Shown here: piece by piece, positions 12,707 through 14,751 of the stretch
How the letters are laid out: each line of letters starts with the position of its first letter
How positions within the stretch are numbered: position 1 is the first letter of the stretch
Assembly (NCBI GenBank): GCA_012510335.1
Contig: JAAZIF010000023.1
Coordinates: 1-14,751, forward strand
Reading direction: 5' to 3'
DNA length: 14,751 nt
Source of the DNA: Methanomicrobiales archaeon
GTDB lineage: Archaea; Halobacteriota; Methanomicrobia; Methanomicrobiales; Methanoculleaceae
Translations under genes and position numbers: made by a program
Notes under the pieces: model-generated
What the model was told of the DNA's origin: nothing
Seen by the model: the letters and a program-made list of their open reading frames with translations, nothing else
Databases searched by the model: none

Positions 12707-13873
12707 ATGGACGTCGCCCGCCTCACATCATCGCTGGTCCGGATAAAGAGCGAGAACCCGCCCGGGAAGACAACCGATGTGGTCGAGTTCATAGGGGAGT
12801 TCCTCGACTCACTCGGGATGAAGCGCCGCATCATCCCCCACCCGGGCGGCCGGGATAATATCATCACGACCGAACCGGATCCTCAGATCCTCCTCTGCGG
12901 TCATGTGGATGTGGTTCCGGCCATCCCCGATGACTGGACGCACGACCCCTACGGCGGTGAGATCGTCGATGGTTACGTCTGGGGGAGGGGTGCCACCGAT
13001 ATGAAAGGGGGGTGCGCCGCCCTTCTTGTCGCCTGCCGGGATCTCATCGAGAGCGGTGTGGAGCCGAAGGTGCAGTTCGCCTTTGTCTGCGACGAGGAGA
13101 CCGGCGGTCCGTATGGTGTCCGGTCGCTGCTTGCGAAGAACCTGCTTCTGCCACGCGACTGCCTGATAGCCGAACCTACGCCGCCGGCGAGCCCGGCGGT
13201 CGGGCAGAAAGGTCTCTACCGGATCGACCTCTCATTTCGCGGCGAGCCGGGCCATAGCTCTCTCTATCCTGTGGTTGGGAAGAGTGCTGTCATGGCGGCG
13301 TTTGACCTGCTCGGGCACCTGCGGGAGGTTCATGCGCGCCCGTTCCCGGTCAGCGAAGACCTGCAACCGCTCGTCGATGAGGCTGCCCGGGTCTTTTACG
13401 AGATCTTCGGGATCGAGGGCGGGGATGACATCGTCACGCGGGTTATGTTCAACCCCGGGAGGATCGAGGGCGGCGAGAAGGCGAACATCGTGGCCGAGCA
13501 GTGCCGGATGGAACTGGATATCCGGGTGCCCTGGGGGTGCCCCCTCGACGACCTGAGGAGGAGCATCGCCGGCCATGCCCCGGATGCCGATATACATGAG
13601 CTGGATGTCGCAGAACCGAGCCTGACCCACCCGGACACCCGGTTGGTCCGGACGATCTGCCGGGAGGTGGAGCGGGTCTACGGGAAAGCGACGCCGCTCT
13701 TCCAGTGGGCGGCGAGCGATGCCAAGTACCTCCGCATAGCAGGTTTTGATGCCGTGGAGTACGGGCCTGGAGAGATCCCGACGCTGCATGGGGTGGATGA
13801 GCGGGTCTCTGTGGTGCAGCTTGGGAAGGCGGTGGATGTCTACCGGGGGGTGATCAGGGGGTATATGGGGTAA
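12707..13873 (+). CDS. M20-family zinc metallopeptidase / deacylase (ArgE/DapE-like)
   Basis: A 388-residue protein with all the M20 metal and catalytic residues in order: GHVDVV with His66 and Asp68, GRGATDMKGG with bridging Asp98, CDEETGG with base Glu130 and ligand Glu131, LIAEP with Glu156, and PTLHGVDE with His361. GEPGHSS (179-185) marks the inserted dimerisation domain and its His183. Members remove acyl groups or cleave short peptides: acetylornithine deacetylase, succinyl-diaminopimelate desuccinylase or a dipeptidase. The sequence alone does not decide which, and neighbours do not help. The frame is open well upstream to 12392, but that part lies inside the preceding gene and is Ser/Arg-rich noise. 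The ATG at 12707, with GGG at 12698-12700 and homology from MDVARLTSSLVRIKSENPPG, is the right start. Confidence 0.9.
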   Translation: MDVARLTSSLVRIKSENPPGKTTDVVEFIGEFLDSLGMKRRIIPHPGGRDNIITTEPDPQILLCGHVDVVPAIPDDWTHDPYGGEIVDGYVWGRGATDMKGGCAALLVACRDLIESGVEPKVQFAFVCDEETGGPYGVRSLLAKNLLLPRDCLIAEPTPPASPAVGQKGLYRIDLSFRGEPGHSSLYPVVGKSAVMAAFDLLGHLREVHARPFPVSEDLQPLVDEAARVFYEIFGIEGGDDIVTRVMFNPGRIEGGEKANIVAEQCRMELDIRVPWGCPLDDLRRSIAGHAPDADIHELDVAEPSLTHPDTRLVRTICREVERVYGKATPLFQWAASDAKYLRIAGFDAVEYGPGEIPTLHGVDERVSVVQLGKAVDVYRGVIRGYMG

Positions 13874-14055
13874 GGGGTGGCTACGGCCCGAGGTAGGTGT
13901 ATTCGATATCGCTTGTTATGTGTTTGTATCTGCGATCCGACTGATTATATTTTCAGAAACGCTTCTTCATTTTGATAACATGGGTTGAGCTTGGATCCGG
14001 ATAGATACGGAGGGAGATATTTAGCCTTACCGTCAAGCACATTACAAAAACCCCT
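13874..14055. other. AT-richer spacer without a recognisable gene
   Basis: Between the peptidase stop and the stem-loop cluster I see no open frame with a credible start. The base composition falls compared with the peptidase gene. A TATA-like run (GATTATATTTTC, about 13943-13954) could serve as a promoter reading toward the stem-loops, but this is weak. Confidence 0.3.
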
Positions 14056-14185
14056 ATGATGCGAGTAGCATCATGCTTCACCAATGAAAATTTCTGATCC
14101 CATTTTCATGGAAAACAGGTCCGGGACTTACTGAAGTCCTGGTACACTCGCAGGAAGCCCCGCCCGCGAGCGCGGGGTAGTTCAC
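14056..14185 (+). mobile_element. Four consecutive stem-loops ending in an IS605-type right end; omega-RNA-like remnant (copy 2)
   Basis: In order: ATGATGC-GAGTA-GCATCAT (14056-14074); ATGAAAAT, ten-base loop, ATTTTCAT (14084-14109); CCGGGACTT-ACTG-AAGTCCTGG (14121-14142, one G-U pair); and CCCCGC, eight-base loop, GCGGGG (14158-14177) followed by TAGTTCAC. The last 42 bp repeat the element end at 163-206 in opposite orientation. In active TnpB elements, the right end encodes a guide RNA (omega RNA) built of several stem-loops that ends at the element boundary, with the guide lying just outside. The layout here fits such an RNA with its tnpB deleted. I recognise the architecture, not a specific family. 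Confidence 0.5.
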
Positions 14186-14209
14186 TGATAGGCGAAGGAA
14201 ATTATTGTC

Positions 14210-14386
14210 ATGAATGCGTATATTGGTCACCCTGAGGAACTACTCTTTTGGTCACCTCCTCTCATGAACTGGATCGCAAATAAGGGTGATGAGCGGTTAA
14301 TCATGAATTGTGATGAAATCCATCCTCCTCTGGATCTTACAATCTTCGGAGTGGATTCACTGAGGAGTTTCCCGAGCCACCCCTGA
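14210..14386 (+). CDS. Short open frame (58 aa), possible truncated gene
   Basis: This frame starts at ATG 14210, preceded by AAGGA (14195-14199) at suitable spacing, and ends at TGA 14384-14386. The product begins MNAYIGHPEELLFWSPPLMN and contains RLIMNCDEIHPPLDLTIFGV, more protein-like than the overlapping frames. It begins only 25 bp after the IS605-type end, so it could be a small intact gene or the 5' stub of one cut short. No family is recognised. It converges on the GtrA gene, whose stop is 28 bp away. Confidence 0.3.
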   Translation: MNAYIGHPEELLFWSPPLMNWIANKGDERLIMNCDEIHPPLDLTIFGVDSLRSFPSHP

Positions 14387-14414
14387 ACAGAGCGGCACCA
14401 GAACCTCCTGTGCG

Positions 14415-14751
14415 TTATGTACTCTTTTTCCACGTATAATGCCTGTTTATCGCGTAGTTCCAGACAAACGCGATGAGTATTCCTACAAGGTTCGCGATAA
14501 GGTAATAGACCCCGAAGACATCCGCGAGGAAGTAAAGAACACCCATGTTAACGAGGAGTCCACCCATCGAAACTACCTGGAACGAGAGGAAGCGTGGAAT
14601 CCTACGTTCAAACCTGAGGTTACCTGTAGCCCCGAACGTCCAGATGTCGTTCCAGATGAAGTTGTTCACGATCGATAGTTCGATCGCGATCGCAGCAGAG
14701 ATGAGGTAGTAGAGGCCGGCGAACTCAGTCAGGGCGTATAGGAGCCCCATA
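14415..14751 (-). CDS. GtrA-family polyprenyl-phosphate-sugar membrane protein (5' end outside window)
   Basis: The last 111 or more residues of a small multispanning membrane protein; the frame is open to the right edge, so the first visible Met (14750) may be internal. Three hydrophobic segments are visible, at about 12-34, 52-74 and 82-102 of the visible part. The family hallmark Asn-x-x-x-Asn/Arg-x-x-Trp-x-Phe appears twice: NFIWNDIWTF (30-39) and NYAINRHYTW (98-107). GtrA-family proteins are thought to flip or present lipid-linked sugars at the membrane and are often fused to, or next to, a family 2 glycosyltransferase. Such a domain may lie upstream, outside the window. The last residues, KKST, are a short basic cytoplasmic tail. 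This suits the surface-glycan theme of the epimerase and GDP-mannose genes. Confidence 0.85.
   Translation of the reverse strand, partial: MGLLYALTEFAGLYYLISAAIAIELSIVNNFIWNDIWTFGATGNLRFERRIPRFLSFQVVSMGGLLVNMGVLYFLADVFGVYYLIANLVGILIAFVWNYAINRHYTWKKST

Noticed and set aside
1..14751. CRISPR array
   Set aside because: No set of regularly spaced short direct repeats was seen; the only internal direct repeat is the coding duplication in the helicase tail.

Overview
The window looks like a piece of a methanogenic archaeal chromosome, most likely order Methanomicrobiales and possibly Methanoculleus. The lineage rests on an archaeal PCNA gene overlapping an archaeal/eukaryal-type primase large subunit (PriL), TATA-type promoters, GC-rich coding, and a tRNA-Gln without encoded CCA. 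The genus is my inference from general resemblance, not from a search.

Layout. 1-1120 is a scarred zone: the 3' end of a nucleotide-sugar epimerase gene (2-166), an IS200/IS605-type terminal hairpin (163-206), a truncated and frameshifted IS5-family transposase (207-787) with a possible right inverted repeat, and about 280 bp with no clear gene. 1121-5344 (minus) is one very large gene for a protein with an N-terminal Vsr/DUF559-like PD-(D/E)XK nuclease domain, a complete RecQ-type helicase core and a long acidic tail containing an internal duplication. It is the best candidate here for an undescribed, probably defensive, system. On its 5' side lies the left end and first codons of a dead IS605 tnpB (5390-5577), so the helicase gene sits between mobile-element remnants.

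5655-8640 holds a three-repeat TPR protein, a bifunctional mannose-1-phosphate guanylyltransferase/mannose-6-phosphate isomerase, tRNA-Gln(UUG) with an unexpected anticodon-stem mismatch, a hairpin-rich spacer, and two small hypothetical proteins. 8674-10415 (minus) is the replication pair pcn-priL, whose stop and start codons share one base. Divergent from it, rlmE (23S rRNA 2'-O-methyltransferase) overlaps moaA (molybdopterin/tungstopterin biosynthesis) by 23 bp. These are followed by a conserved-looking unknown protein and an M20 metallopeptidase. 13874-14414 contains a run of four stem-loops ending in the same IS605-type terminus as at 163-206, without an adjacent tnpB, and a short ORF. 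A GtrA-family membrane protein enters from the right edge on the minus strand.

Themes. The epimerase, manC-type enzyme and GtrA protein fit surface-glycan or glycolipid synthesis. pcn/priL, rlmE, moaA and tRNA-Gln are housekeeping genes. The nuclease-helicase gene and at least four mobile-element remnants are the accessory part.
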